Below are positions 17,619 through 25,768 of a stretch of 64,000 bases of DNA, piece by piece. Numbering within the stretch: position 1 is the stretch's first letter; every line of letters begins with the position of its first letter. Made by a program: the position numbers and the translations under genes. Below the pieces are notes generated by a model. It saw only the letters and a list, made by a program, of their open reading frames with translations. It did not search any database and was not told the origin of the DNA. Source of the stretch: Lachnospiraceae bacterium (lineage in GTDB: Bacteria; Bacillota; Clostridia; Lachnospirales; Lachnospiraceae); NCBI GenBank assembly GCA_017441825.1, contig JAFRVD010000064.1, positions 1 to 64,000 on the forward strand, read 5' to 3'.

Positions 17619-19526
17619 TCAGGTCTCCTGAAATAACGAGGCGTCCGTATGCGGAAGGAAGCAGGCCGCCACAAATTCATCCATGTACCCGGGCTGCGTG
17701 CTGAGCTCGAGGTAGGTGAGCCCGGACGCAAGCTCCGAGATCTTATTGCGGGCGCTTTCAGAGAGCAGCATGGCAACGGCGCCCGCAAGAGACGTATTGC
17801 CAAGGTAAGTATAGCAGTCTTCGGGAAGCTTCGGAAGCATGCCCACAGAGACCGCGCTGTCAATGTTGAGGCCGGAGCCGATGCCGCCGGCGATGTATAT
17901 ATGTTCGATCATGCTCATGTCCATGTCCACACACCTGAGCATGGTAACGATCGCAGAGAAGATCGCGCCTTTCGCGCGGATAAAGTTCGAAATATCCACT
18001 TCGTCGATGGATACTTCCCGCTGGTGTTCCCCGCCGGGAACGATGACGTACCGGCCGATCCCGCTTTCATCGCGGAGGACCCGTTCGCCTTCCCGGATAA
18101 AGGAGCCTTTTCCGGATATGATGCCGCACCGGAAGAGCTCGCTTACGGTGTCGATGATGCCCGATCCGCAGAGACCGAGCGGCGCCGCGTCCGCAATGAC
18201 TGAGAACGCCGGCTCCATCGTTTCGGGATCGATCGTAAGCGCGGAGATCGCACCGCGCGTCGCGCGCATGCCGCAGCTGATGCCGCCGCCTTCAAAGGCG
18301 GGGCCGGCGGAGCAGGCGCAGCACATGAGGAAGTCTTCGTTTCCGAAGACGATCTCCCCGTTCGTGCCGAGGTCGACAAAGACGGAGAATTCAGGCTTCG
18401 CCCACATGCGGGAGACGAGGGTGCCGGCGGTGATATCGCCGCCTACGTAGCTGCCCACGTTCGGAGCGAAGAGGACGGGCGCGTCCGGATGGACTCCGAG
18501 CGGGAAGTCGCGGCCGGAAAAAGCGTCCGTTTCAAAAAACGTCGGAATATAAGGCTCCATGCGGATCGGATCCGCATACACACCCGTAAACAGGTGGTTC
18601 ATCGTCGTGTTCCCGGCGATGGCAAGCCGTACGATGCGGGACGGGCTGACACCTGCGTCCGCACACATTTTTTCGATCATCGGGCGGATGGTGTCATCGG
18701 AGACGGCCTTTTCAAGCTGCTCGCTGCCGCCCGGGCGGCACGCCGCGATGATCCTGTTGATGACGTCCGCGCCGTAGCGGATCTGGGCGTTGCCGGCGGA
18801 TGCGCGGGCAAGGATCCTGCCCGTACAGAGGTCAGCGAGGACGCCCGTGACGGTGGTCGTGCCGATGTCCACGGAAAGCCCCGGGATGAGCGCCTCATGA
18901 GGCGGCAGGATATCGTATACGAAAAGGCTTCCGTCAGACTTTCTTTCTACAGGAAGAGCGGCGGAGAATTCACACTCGCGGAGGAGTGCCGCGGCCTTCC
19001 GTACAAAGACGGAAGAGAAGCGGAGGTCGTCACAGTCAGTTATTTCAGTCAATATCCTGCGGACACGTTCGAGGTCCGGCGCGGTGTCGTCTAAAGTGGG
19101 CGGGTCGAGCGTTACCTGCAGCATGGAAAAGCCGTTCTCGATCCGGGGAATGCCGAGCGCTTCAAGCTCCTCCATCGTATCGTTAAAGACCGCGACGTCC
19201 TCCTTGTGGGAGAAATCCGCGGTTACGATCCCGTAGCGGAAGCTGCCCGCGGTGTCCGGGATTTCGATTACGACGTCTGATACGATACGGCTTTCACAGG
19301 CAAGGCGCACACCGGCTTTCTGCTCTTCTTCAGGGATCTGCCGGCTTGTGCCGCCCTCCACAGTGCCCGAAAGGACACGTACGCGGCACTTTCCGCAGAT
19401 GCCGTTCCCGGAGCACGGTGCATCGAGATCCACGCCGGAAGCCCGGGCAGCCATGAGAATGGTCTGGCCGCCCGGCGCCTCTGCAGTTATGCCATTGCCG
19501 TTCTGTCTGAAAGTGACGGTGAACAA
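17619..19526 (-). CDS. Corrinoid activating ATPase next to acsE (RACo-like)
   Basis: A 635-residue reductive activator of corrinoid enzymes. A 2Fe-2S domain (CSGNGICGKCRV, with a fourth Cys in RLACESR) occupies residues 1-95, then a linker and middle domain, then the ASKHA ATPase from about residue 215 (LSVDIGTTTVTGVLA, VFVDLGTNGEIVFG, IYIAGGIGSGLNI). The length matches RACo, the activator of the corrinoid iron-sulfur protein. Its place beside acsE, acsC and acsD supports CFeSP as its partner. The two activators in one operon are clearly diverged, suggesting separate clients. Confidence 0.9.
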   Translation of the reverse strand: MFTVTFRQNGNGITAEAPGGQTILMAARASGVDLDAPCSGNGICGKCRVRVLSGTVEGGTSRQIPEEEQKAGVRLACESRIVSDVVIEIPDTAGSFRYGIVTADFSHKEDVAVFNDTMEELEALGIPRIENGFSMLQVTLDPPTLDDTAPDLERVRRILTEITDCDDLRFSSVFVRKAAALLRECEFSAALPVERKSDGSLFVYDILPPHEALIPGLSVDIGTTTVTGVLADLCTGRILARASAGNAQIRYGADVINRIIAACRPGGSEQLEKAVSDDTIRPMIEKMCADAGVSPSRIVRLAIAGNTTMNHLFTGVYADPIRMEPYIPTFFETDAFSGRDFPLGVHPDAPVLFAPNVGSYVGGDITAGTLVSRMWAKPEFSVFVDLGTNGEIVFGNEDFLMCCACSAGPAFEGGGISCGMRATRGAISALTIDPETMEPAFSVIADAAPLGLCGSGIIDTVSELFRCGIISGKGSFIREGERVLRDESGIGRYVIVPGGEHQREVSIDEVDISNFIRAKGAIFSAIVTMLRCVDMDMSMIEHIYIAGGIGSGLNIDSAVSVGMLPKLPEDCYTYLGNTSLAGAVAMLLSESARNKISELASGLTYLELSTQPGYMDEFVAACFLPHTDASLFQET

Positions 19527-19565
19527 ATGACGCTCTCCTTATGGTTTCTTTTCGCTCCGGTCTGA

Positions 19566-20351
19566 TCAGATCTCCAGGAACGAATCTGCGTACAGGCAGT
19601 TGTCCTTGATGATGTCGCAGGACTTGATGGTTTCGATCATGCGCCTGTCGCAGGGGTTGATGATGGCGGAGCTTAAGCCGTTCGCCATGGCCATGGCGAT
19701 CATGGCGGAGTCGATGATGGGCCGCACCGTCTTGGGCATGCCGTTCGAAACGTTCGAAAGGCCGCCGGTGGTCCTGAGACCCATTTCCGTGAACATCCGG
19801 ATGGCTTCCAGGACGTCGTTCTGCTTGTCCTGCATGCCCTTGATGACCAGGAACAGCGGGTCGAACCAGAGGTCTTCCTCGCTCATGCCGAGCGTCATGC
19901 CGCGCTCTAAAAGCTCCTGACAGTACATCATGCGCTCGTCGTTGTCCGCAGGGATGCCGGCCTTCGAGCAGAGCGCGATGGCGATCGCGTCATTGGCGGC
20001 GGCCAGGTCGATGTTCTCGATCCTGTCGCCCGCGTCCGCGGAGTTGACGATGGGCTTGCCCTTCGAGCGGTTATAGACGGAAATACCGGCCTCGATCGCT
20101 TTTCTGTTCGCGGTGTCAAGGCTCAGCGGGACGTTGTCAAATTCCGACTGCAGGAGCTGTACCGCCCATTTCATCAGCGTTTCGCCGTTGGATTCCGCGG
20201 GGCCGATGTTGACGTCCAGGTAATCCGCGCCGGCGTCCAGCTGCTGCTTTGCCCTCTTCAGGATCGGGCCCGGATCCATGCTGTTCATGGCTTCCCGGAT
20301 CACGGGAGAGATGCAGTGGATGCGTTCACCGATAATGATAAATTTCGACAT
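19566..20351 (-). CDS. acsE: Methyl-THF:corrinoid iron-sulfur protein methyltransferase
   Basis: A 261-residue enzyme that moves the methyl group of methyl-THF to the cobalt of CFeSP, linking the methyl and carbonyl branches of the Wood-Ljungdahl pathway. Its TIM-barrel pterin motifs are FIIIGERIHCISP, DAGADYLDVNIGP, VPLSLDTANR, PIVNSADAG and GGLSNVSNGMP. The length equals that of the Moorella enzyme. It lies 12 bases after acsC in the operon. It is distinct from the MtvA-like paralogue at 13840-14649. Confidence 0.95.
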   Translation of the reverse strand: MSKFIIIGERIHCISPVIREAMNSMDPGPILKRAKQQLDAGADYLDVNIGPAESNGETLMKWAVQLLQSEFDNVPLSLDTANRKAIEAGISVYNRSKGKPIVNSADAGDRIENIDLAAANDAIAIALCSKAGIPADNDERMMYCQELLERGMTLGMSEEDLWFDPLFLVIKGMQDKQNDVLEAIRMFTEMGLRTTGGLSNVSNGMPKTVRPIIDSAMIAMAMANGLSSAIINPCDRRMIETIKSCDIIKDNCLYADSFLEI

Positions 20352-20363
20352 AACGTCCTCCTT

Positions 20364-21698
20364 TTAATATTGAAAATCTTTTAAGAAGCGGATGATCTCC
20401 ACCGCTTCGTTCGTGCCGACAACGACCTTCCAGTTCGGAAGCTTTTCCTGGACCTCACCCTTTAAGACGGCTACCTTGCCGGGCAGGACGAGGACTCTGT
20501 TTTTGATCTTTTCTTCCACCTGGTACTCTTCAATGAATTTCGCGATGGAAGACGCGCTGAATTTGCCTGCCGCCCAGGCGGTCAGGACGGAATATCCGCC
20601 TGCGTCGCTTATAAGGAGGTTGACCGGGATGCCGGAGCGCTCGATCTCGCCGGAGACGATGAAGTAGGTCAGCGCGAAGTCTACGGTGACCATGCAGATC
20701 GAGTTTTCATCGGCGCCGTTAAGCGGATAGATGCCCGGGTCGACCTTCATGGGCTTCTGCGGGTCGGTAAAGATGTTCTGCCGGAGACCGTAGAGCGGAA
20801 GAGCCTTTGCGTAGTCCATTTCGGTCAGAACGACGATCGAGCCGTACTTCGCGGTAAAGAGCGAAGCGTACGCGGCTTCCATATGCGGGTCGCCGCCGGA
20901 AAGAGCCGCAACGTCCACAAGTGAGGGATAGCCGAAAGTTCTGTCGGATCCCTTGATGGCGCCGCGGCGGACTTCAACTGTATTCCGGAACGCTTCCTTC
21001 GCGTTTTTGCCGGTGGTCACAAGTACGAGGTTCTTGTTGCCGAGTTTTTCAAGGGCCGCGACGGTATCGTGGAGCTCTTCAAGGCTTTCGCCGGAGACGC
21101 CGAGGAGGGCGTTCGCAGCTGTTGCAGCACCGCTCATCGCTTCATAGTTCGACGCGTTCGCGCCGGCGAGGATCACGTTTTTACCGGAGGCCGCCGCAAG
21201 GGCTTCCTTGGCAAGGTCCGCGTCCGAAGTTGCGAGGATCAGGTCGCGGTCAAGCGCCGCAGCCTTCTTCACAAGGTCCAGGAAGCGCGCATTTTCGCCT
21301 TCCGTACCTTCCACAAAGACAAATTCGCAGTACATCCTTTCGCCAATACGGTCGTAATCGACCTTCGGGACCTTTTCAAGAAGCGCGTCGTTTGCCGCAT
21401 CATCGTTTGCCGTAGAGACCTTCATTGCATAGAGGGTCTTGCTCACGAACGTCTTTTCATGGCGCTCGAGTACGGTCTCGCCGCCCAGCGTGTGTTCGCC
21501 GAGCTTCAGGGTCTTCATGGGAGGCGCTGTCGCTTCAGAGAGCTGGTCCTTCACGTCATCCGTGATGAACGGGCACTTCTCCAGAGGGAGAGAGCCCTGC
21601 GCGACCTTCATGGAGAACGCCATGCAGGTGGGGACGCCGCACTGCTTGCAGTTGGTTTTGGGAGTCAGTTTAAAAATATCAAGACCTTTTAATGCCAT
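20364..21698 (-). CDS. acsC: Corrinoid iron-sulfur protein large subunit (gamma)
   Basis: A 444-residue large subunit of CFeSP, carrier of the methyl group between AcsE and acetyl-CoA synthase. The N-terminal 4Fe-4S domain shows CKQCGVPTC and a fourth Cys in LPLEKCPF, keeping the CxxCxxxxC spacing. A TIM-barrel-like middle and a C-terminal corrinoid domain (VNLLISDAGGYSVLTAWAAG) follow. The length is typical. The gene follows acsD by 15 bases. Confidence 0.96.
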   Translation of the reverse strand: MALKGLDIFKLTPKTNCKQCGVPTCMAFSMKVAQGSLPLEKCPFITDDVKDQLSEATAPPMKTLKLGEHTLGGETVLERHEKTFVSKTLYAMKVSTANDDAANDALLEKVPKVDYDRIGERMYCEFVFVEGTEGENARFLDLVKKAAALDRDLILATSDADLAKEALAAASGKNVILAGANASNYEAMSGAATAANALLGVSGESLEELHDTVAALEKLGNKNLVLVTTGKNAKEAFRNTVEVRRGAIKGSDRTFGYPSLVDVAALSGGDPHMEAAYASLFTAKYGSIVVLTEMDYAKALPLYGLRQNIFTDPQKPMKVDPGIYPLNGADENSICMVTVDFALTYFIVSGEIERSGIPVNLLISDAGGYSVLTAWAAGKFSASSIAKFIEEYQVEEKIKNRVLVLPGKVAVLKGEVQEKLPNWKVVVGTNEAVEIIRFLKDFQY

Positions 21699-21713
21699 GT
21701 GCCGCTCCTTCCC

Positions 21714-22655
21714 TTAAATCAGCTCGCGGATCATCTTTGATACCGCGGCTATAGATGCGGGGTGACGTAAGATCACCGCGTTCGAACCGGACGCGAGGCA
21801 GGCGGAAGCGGTGACCACTTCCATCTGGATGCCGCGCTCTTCCTGAGGGCCCCACTCGGGGATGTCTTCCTCGGAAACGACCGCTTCCTTGACGTTCCAG
21901 ACTTCGTCCGCAACAGGGGTGACGATGGGCATCTGGAGCATGTTGTCGTTCTGCTGAAGCGCAGCCATCTTCACGCGCTCCATGGTGGAGACCACGTACT
22001 CAAAGCCGTAGCCTGCGGACGCGGCGCCCACGTTCATCGCGATGCTCTGCGGCTTCACGCCCATCTGGGAGATGATCACGTTGAGCTGCTTCGCAAGGTT
22101 GATGTCCACTGCGGATTCCGCGCCGATCTTCTGGCTGTAGGCGAGGCCTGCGGACGCGGCGATGGTCTTGTAGTTTTCTTCACGCGCAGACATGAGAAGG
22201 ACGTTTTTGCCGGAGAGGGCATCGGCGACTTTGTCAAAGAGCGTCTCGTTCTTTTCAATGCCCTTGCTTCCGATGATCACGATGGGAAGGTCGGTCCCTT
22301 CCGCGACCTGTTTGCATTCTTCCACGCATTCTTCGACGCTCCGGTCTTCTCCGTTCGGGTCGGCGGCGTCCAGGGCGAAGGCGATGAAATCTACGCCCGG
22401 AATGGCGGAGGCGCGCCTTGCGAGCTCCGTGAAGTCTTCCGCGCCGGCGTAGTAGTCCCGGATCCCGGGGACGTTTTTGTCCATGCCGAGGTCGGAGATC
22501 TCCGCGCCGATCTTCGGCGCGTTTTCGATGGGCGCGTCAAAGGTGTAGAACGGGAGAACGTTCTCGCCGCCCATCGTCACGGCCTTGTCGCCTGTCCCGA
22601 TGGTGAACGCGTTGATCGATGCGTTAAATTTCTGAGAGGTTTTTGTGAGTGGCAT
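21714..22655 (-). CDS. acsD: Corrinoid iron-sulfur protein small subunit (delta)
   Basis: A 313-residue small subunit of CFeSP. Recognisable stretches are MGGENVLPFYTFD, DPNGEDRSVEECVEECKQVA and PVADEVWNVKEAVV. It forms the heterodimer with AcsC. The gene is separated from acsB by 185 bases that hold a palindromic element, unlike the tight spacing elsewhere in the operon, so its expression relative to acsB may be adjusted there. Confidence 0.95.
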   Translation of the reverse strand: MPLTKTSQKFNASINAFTIGTGDKAVTMGGENVLPFYTFDAPIENAPKIGAEISDLGMDKNVPGIRDYYAGAEDFTELARRASAIPGVDFIAFALDAADPNGEDRSVEECVEECKQVAEGTDLPIVIIGSKGIEKNETLFDKVADALSGKNVLLMSAREENYKTIAASAGLAYSQKIGAESAVDINLAKQLNVIISQMGVKPQSIAMNVGAASAGYGFEYVVSTMERVKMAALQQNDNMLQMPIVTPVADEVWNVKEAVVSEEDIPEWGPQEERGIQMEVVTASACLASGSNAVILRHPASIAAVSKMIRELI

Positions 22656-22678
22656 AAGTTTATGTCCTTTCTATCATT

Positions 22679-22838
22679 TTAACAGGCCGACACCGTTCTT
22701 CGAACTCCCGCCGGCCGCCCTCATTCCGCACTTTCGCGCTGCTTTGCATCGCTTCGTGCTCCATGAGGGGGCGGGTTCCAAAGTCTCCTGCGCTTCACAT
22801 GCAGGCATGTAAGCGCTTCGACTTTTGAACCCTGTTAA
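22679..22838. repeat. Palindromic MITE/REP-like element between acsB and acsD
   Basis: A 160-base element bounded by perfect 8-bp inverted repeats (TTAACAGG at 22679-22686 and CCTGTTAA at 22831-22838). Inside are a hairpin around GCGCTT/AAGCGC with ACATGC/GCATGT, and a larger stem pairing CCTCAT and CCGCC with ATGAGG and GGCGG. The left end abuts the acsB stop by 2 bases. It has no start codon of its own and no transposase. Only one copy is visible in this window, so its repeat status is inferred from its structure. Confidence 0.6.
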
Positions 22839-22840
22839 GG

Positions 22841-24976
22841 TCACATCATAGGATCCATGGCCAAAGCCGGATGGCCGGTCTCCGAAAGGAAGTTCACGAG
22901 TTCCTCCGGATCCCCGTTGCCGCAGCTTTCTTCGTCGCCGATCATGTCGCAGAAGTTTTCGATCCCGTAGAGCTCCATTGCCGTGGCGTTCAGCCTGTCG
23001 CGGACCGTTTCCTTGAGTGCCTTGGGCATCCACACGATTCTCGCGACGCCGCCTTCCGCCTTCATGAATTTCTTGGAGGCGATGAAGTGCTTGCCGTGGC
23101 CCATGAAGCCCGGAGTTTGCACGCCGCCGCCGGTCATGGAGGCCATCTCGGAGAAGGTCATGCCGAGCGGGGTCATGCCCGTATGCTCACGGTTGACGAT
23201 GATCACGCCGTTAGAGAACGGCTCGATGCCGCAGATGCACTCGAAGCAGCCGCAGGAGGTCATCGGGTCTTCCATGATGGAGTAGAGCGTTACACGCTCC
23301 AGCGCGCCGCGGGAGTATTTCGCGACGGCTTCGTTGACGTCCTCCCAGGAGCCGACGTTTTCATCGATCACGCGCTCTTTTGTTACGACCTGGCTCGGGC
23401 CGTTGGCGTCGAGTTCGTTGGTCGCCTTCGCGTCAAGCCACGAAACGGCGCCGCAGAGGCCAAGCCGCTCCGGGGTGACGATGCACACGTGGGACGGAGA
23501 GAAGGACTGGCAGAGGATGCAGGTGTAGAACTGGTCCACGTTCTCGTCCGTGAGGCCTGCCAGACGTTCGTCACGCTTGTCGTAGATCTCGTTCGCCATC
23601 TTCCTGAGGTCGTGGAGCTCGTCTGTGGAGGTGTAGATCTTCACCTGGCACTTGTCGATGACGGCCGCGTATTCGTTCTTCAGCTTCGCGTAGAGCACCT
23701 CGCCTATGTGGCGGATGCGGAACCCGGCTTCGTACGCGTTCTTGCTCACACGGATACGGATCAGGTCGCGCTGTCCGGTGTGCATGATGCCTTCCATGCA
23801 GTTTACGAAGGTGTGGAACTTCCGCTCAAAGACGGACTCGAAATCGGACTGCATGCTCTTGCCGGCGACTTCGGCGATAATGGCCGCGCACATCTTGGAG
23901 CCCACCGGGATCTCGTCGAAGTCCGGACCGATCACCTCGATTTTGTGGTCCTCGACCTCGTGCGCCTCCTTCGTAATGCAAAGCTCGAAGCAGTCCTTTC
24001 TGGAGCCGTCGATTTCGACCTGCATATCGGGACGGCGGATGATCTCGCCTTCGAACGCGGAGGAATAGGAGACCGGGATGTCGATGTTCGTGACCTTGAT
24101 CTTGATGTCGCGGGCTTCCAGAGAAGTCTCGATCCAGTCCTTGGTGTCCTCCTGGATAATGAGTGTCTTCGGGACGCGCCACATGTCCTTCGTGTCGTTC
24201 GTGATGACCGGGAAGCCCAGCGCGATGGCGCAGGCGCCGCAGGCGATCGTGAGGTCGTCCACCGGGTCAAAGGCGTTCACGAAGGCGAAGATGCGCTCGA
24301 ACGTGTACTTGTTCATCTCGTCATACTGGTTCGGGCCGATGGCTCCGAAGATCATGGCCGCGCGCATGACGAGCGAGATGATATGGGAAGCGCACCAGAT
24401 GTCCGGGCCGACCGGGACGATACGGACCGGGAAGCCCATGCTGAGCTTGCGGTTCTTGGCCTGGTCGATGATCCCGCCGATCAGGAAGACGAAGATGCCG
24501 CGGGACTGGTAGCCCTTGATGAGCGCTTCCGCTTCCTCTTCCGAGGGAGCCGGGCCGATGATGACTACGAAGCCGGGGATGTCCCGCGTGACTAACGGAA
24601 CACCGAGTTCACGGACTTCGGCGTCGTTCATGTGGCCGTGATATTCGCCGTTATACGGCGTATCGGTATCGAGGTACTTGCAGAGTTCGATGACTTCCGC
24701 AGCCATCGCGGTCGCGATGCCTGACGTGAACACGTCGTGCGTACGGTAATTGCGGGTCATCATCGCGCGGATAGGCTCCATGGCCGACTTCAGGTCGCCC
24801 AGGGTCATTACCTTGATGCCTGTGTACTCGTAGATGCACGCCGCGTAATATGCCGTGTTCGGGAAAACTGCCGGGGTGCTCTCGTCGTGTGTGGCAAGGG
24901 CTTCGGCCAGCGCCTTTTCCGCGAGGGCATACATCTCATCCGAGCCTTTAAAGGCTCTGTCAAATAATCCCACCAT
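22841..24976 (-). CDS. acsB: Acetyl-CoA synthase (CODH/ACS beta subunit)
   Basis: A 711-residue acetyl-CoA synthase that joins CO, a methyl group from CFeSP and CoA. All A-cluster ligands are present: Cys 486, 489, 498 and 508 (CILCQSFSPSHVC then GLC) for the 4Fe-4S cluster and Cys575-Gly-Cys577 for the distal nickel. They fall exactly 20 positions earlier than Moorella residues 506-528 and 595/597, so the N-terminal region is slightly shorter. It is followed 2 bases later by the palindromic element and preceded closely by cooC. Confidence 0.97.
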   Translation of the reverse strand: MVGLFDRAFKGSDEMYALAEKALAEALATHDESTPAVFPNTAYYAACIYEYTGIKVMTLGDLKSAMEPIRAMMTRNYRTHDVFTSGIATAMAAEVIELCKYLDTDTPYNGEYHGHMNDAEVRELGVPLVTRDIPGFVVIIGPAPSEEEAEALIKGYQSRGIFVFLIGGIIDQAKNRKLSMGFPVRIVPVGPDIWCASHIISLVMRAAMIFGAIGPNQYDEMNKYTFERIFAFVNAFDPVDDLTIACGACAIALGFPVITNDTKDMWRVPKTLIIQEDTKDWIETSLEARDIKIKVTNIDIPVSYSSAFEGEIIRRPDMQVEIDGSRKDCFELCITKEAHEVEDHKIEVIGPDFDEIPVGSKMCAAIIAEVAGKSMQSDFESVFERKFHTFVNCMEGIMHTGQRDLIRIRVSKNAYEAGFRIRHIGEVLYAKLKNEYAAVIDKCQVKIYTSTDELHDLRKMANEIYDKRDERLAGLTDENVDQFYTCILCQSFSPSHVCIVTPERLGLCGAVSWLDAKATNELDANGPSQVVTKERVIDENVGSWEDVNEAVAKYSRGALERVTLYSIMEDPMTSCGCFECICGIEPFSNGVIIVNREHTGMTPLGMTFSEMASMTGGGVQTPGFMGHGKHFIASKKFMKAEGGVARIVWMPKALKETVRDRLNATAMELYGIENFCDMIGDEESCGNGDPEELVNFLSETGHPALAMDPMM

Positions 24977-24982
24977 AATGTC

Positions 24983-25759
24983 TTATTCCCCTTCTTTATC
25001 TATGATCTCTTTGATCTTCATGATCTCTTCGACTGTCCCGGGCGCTGCGTCGTAAGGCGATACGGCGTCGCGGTCAGCCTGAGCCACTTCCTGTGAATAA
25101 TGGATCATTCCGAGGAGGTCCTCCGCCGGGATCTCACGTGTGACAAAGGCTTCATCGCCGGGATCCCGGACTTTGTTCGCTACAACGGACACCTTTCTGA
25201 TCCCGAGGTCTCCGGCAAGCTTTTTGATCTGGTGATAGGTCTGGATGCTTCGTGCACCCGGCTCCACCACCACGAGAAATATATCCATGCTGTCCGCGGT
25301 CCCGCGGCCTAAGTGTTCGAGGCCTGCCTCCATGTCCATGATGACCACCTCGTCCCTCTGGATCATGAGGTGGGAGATCAGCCTTCTGAGCACCACGTGC
25401 TCGGGACAGACGCAGCCGGCGCCTCCGGTCTCCACGGTGCCCATCACAAGGAGCCTGACACCGTGCTTTTCCTTCGCGAACAGATCGGGAATATCGTCGA
25501 CCTTGGGATTGATCCTGAAGAACTTCCCGAGGCCGTCTGCCGACGCGCCCGTACGCTCTGCGATCAGTTCGCGCATTTTGGAGACGGGGACGATCTCTGA
25601 AAGCTCCTCAGGGGTAAACCCGAGGGCCAGTCCGAGATTCGAGTCCGGGTCCACATCCGCCGTAAGGACGGTCCTTCCTTCGGAAGCGTAAAGTCTTGCG
25701 AGGACCGCGGCAAAGGTCGTCTTGCCTACGCCGCCTTTGCCGGTCACAGCTATTTTCAT
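24983..25759 (-). CDS. cooC: CODH nickel-insertion ATPase CooC/AcsF
   Basis: A 258-residue SIMIBI/MinD-type P-loop ATPase. MKIAVTGKGGVGKTT is the deviant Walker A of CooC, and the CVCPEH segment supplies the Cys-x-Cys metal site. VVIMDMEAGLEHLGRG is the switch/Walker B region. It is expected to load nickel into the CODH C-cluster or the ACS A-cluster. It sits between cooS and acsB with gaps of 9 and 6 bases. A second, diverged copy starts the operon. Confidence 0.92.
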   Translation of the reverse strand: MKIAVTGKGGVGKTTFAAVLARLYASEGRTVLTADVDPDSNLGLALGFTPEELSEIVPVSKMRELIAERTGASADGLGKFFRINPKVDDIPDLFAKEKHGVRLLVMGTVETGGAGCVCPEHVVLRRLISHLMIQRDEVVIMDMEAGLEHLGRGTADSMDIFLVVVEPGARSIQTYHQIKKLAGDLGIRKVSVVANKVRDPGDEAFVTREIPAEDLLGMIHYSQEVAQADRDAVSPYDAAPGTVEEIMKIKEIIDKEGE

Positions 25760-25768
25760 ACGGCCTCC

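Noticed and set aside
22674..23033. A 119-codon minus-strand frame spanning the acsB end and the palindromic element
   Set aside because: It starts within acsB in another frame; the element part is better explained as inverted repeats.
22871..24595. A 574-codon plus-strand frame opposite acsB
   Set aside because: Caused by GC-rich codon bias; acsB on the other strand keeps all A-cluster residues.
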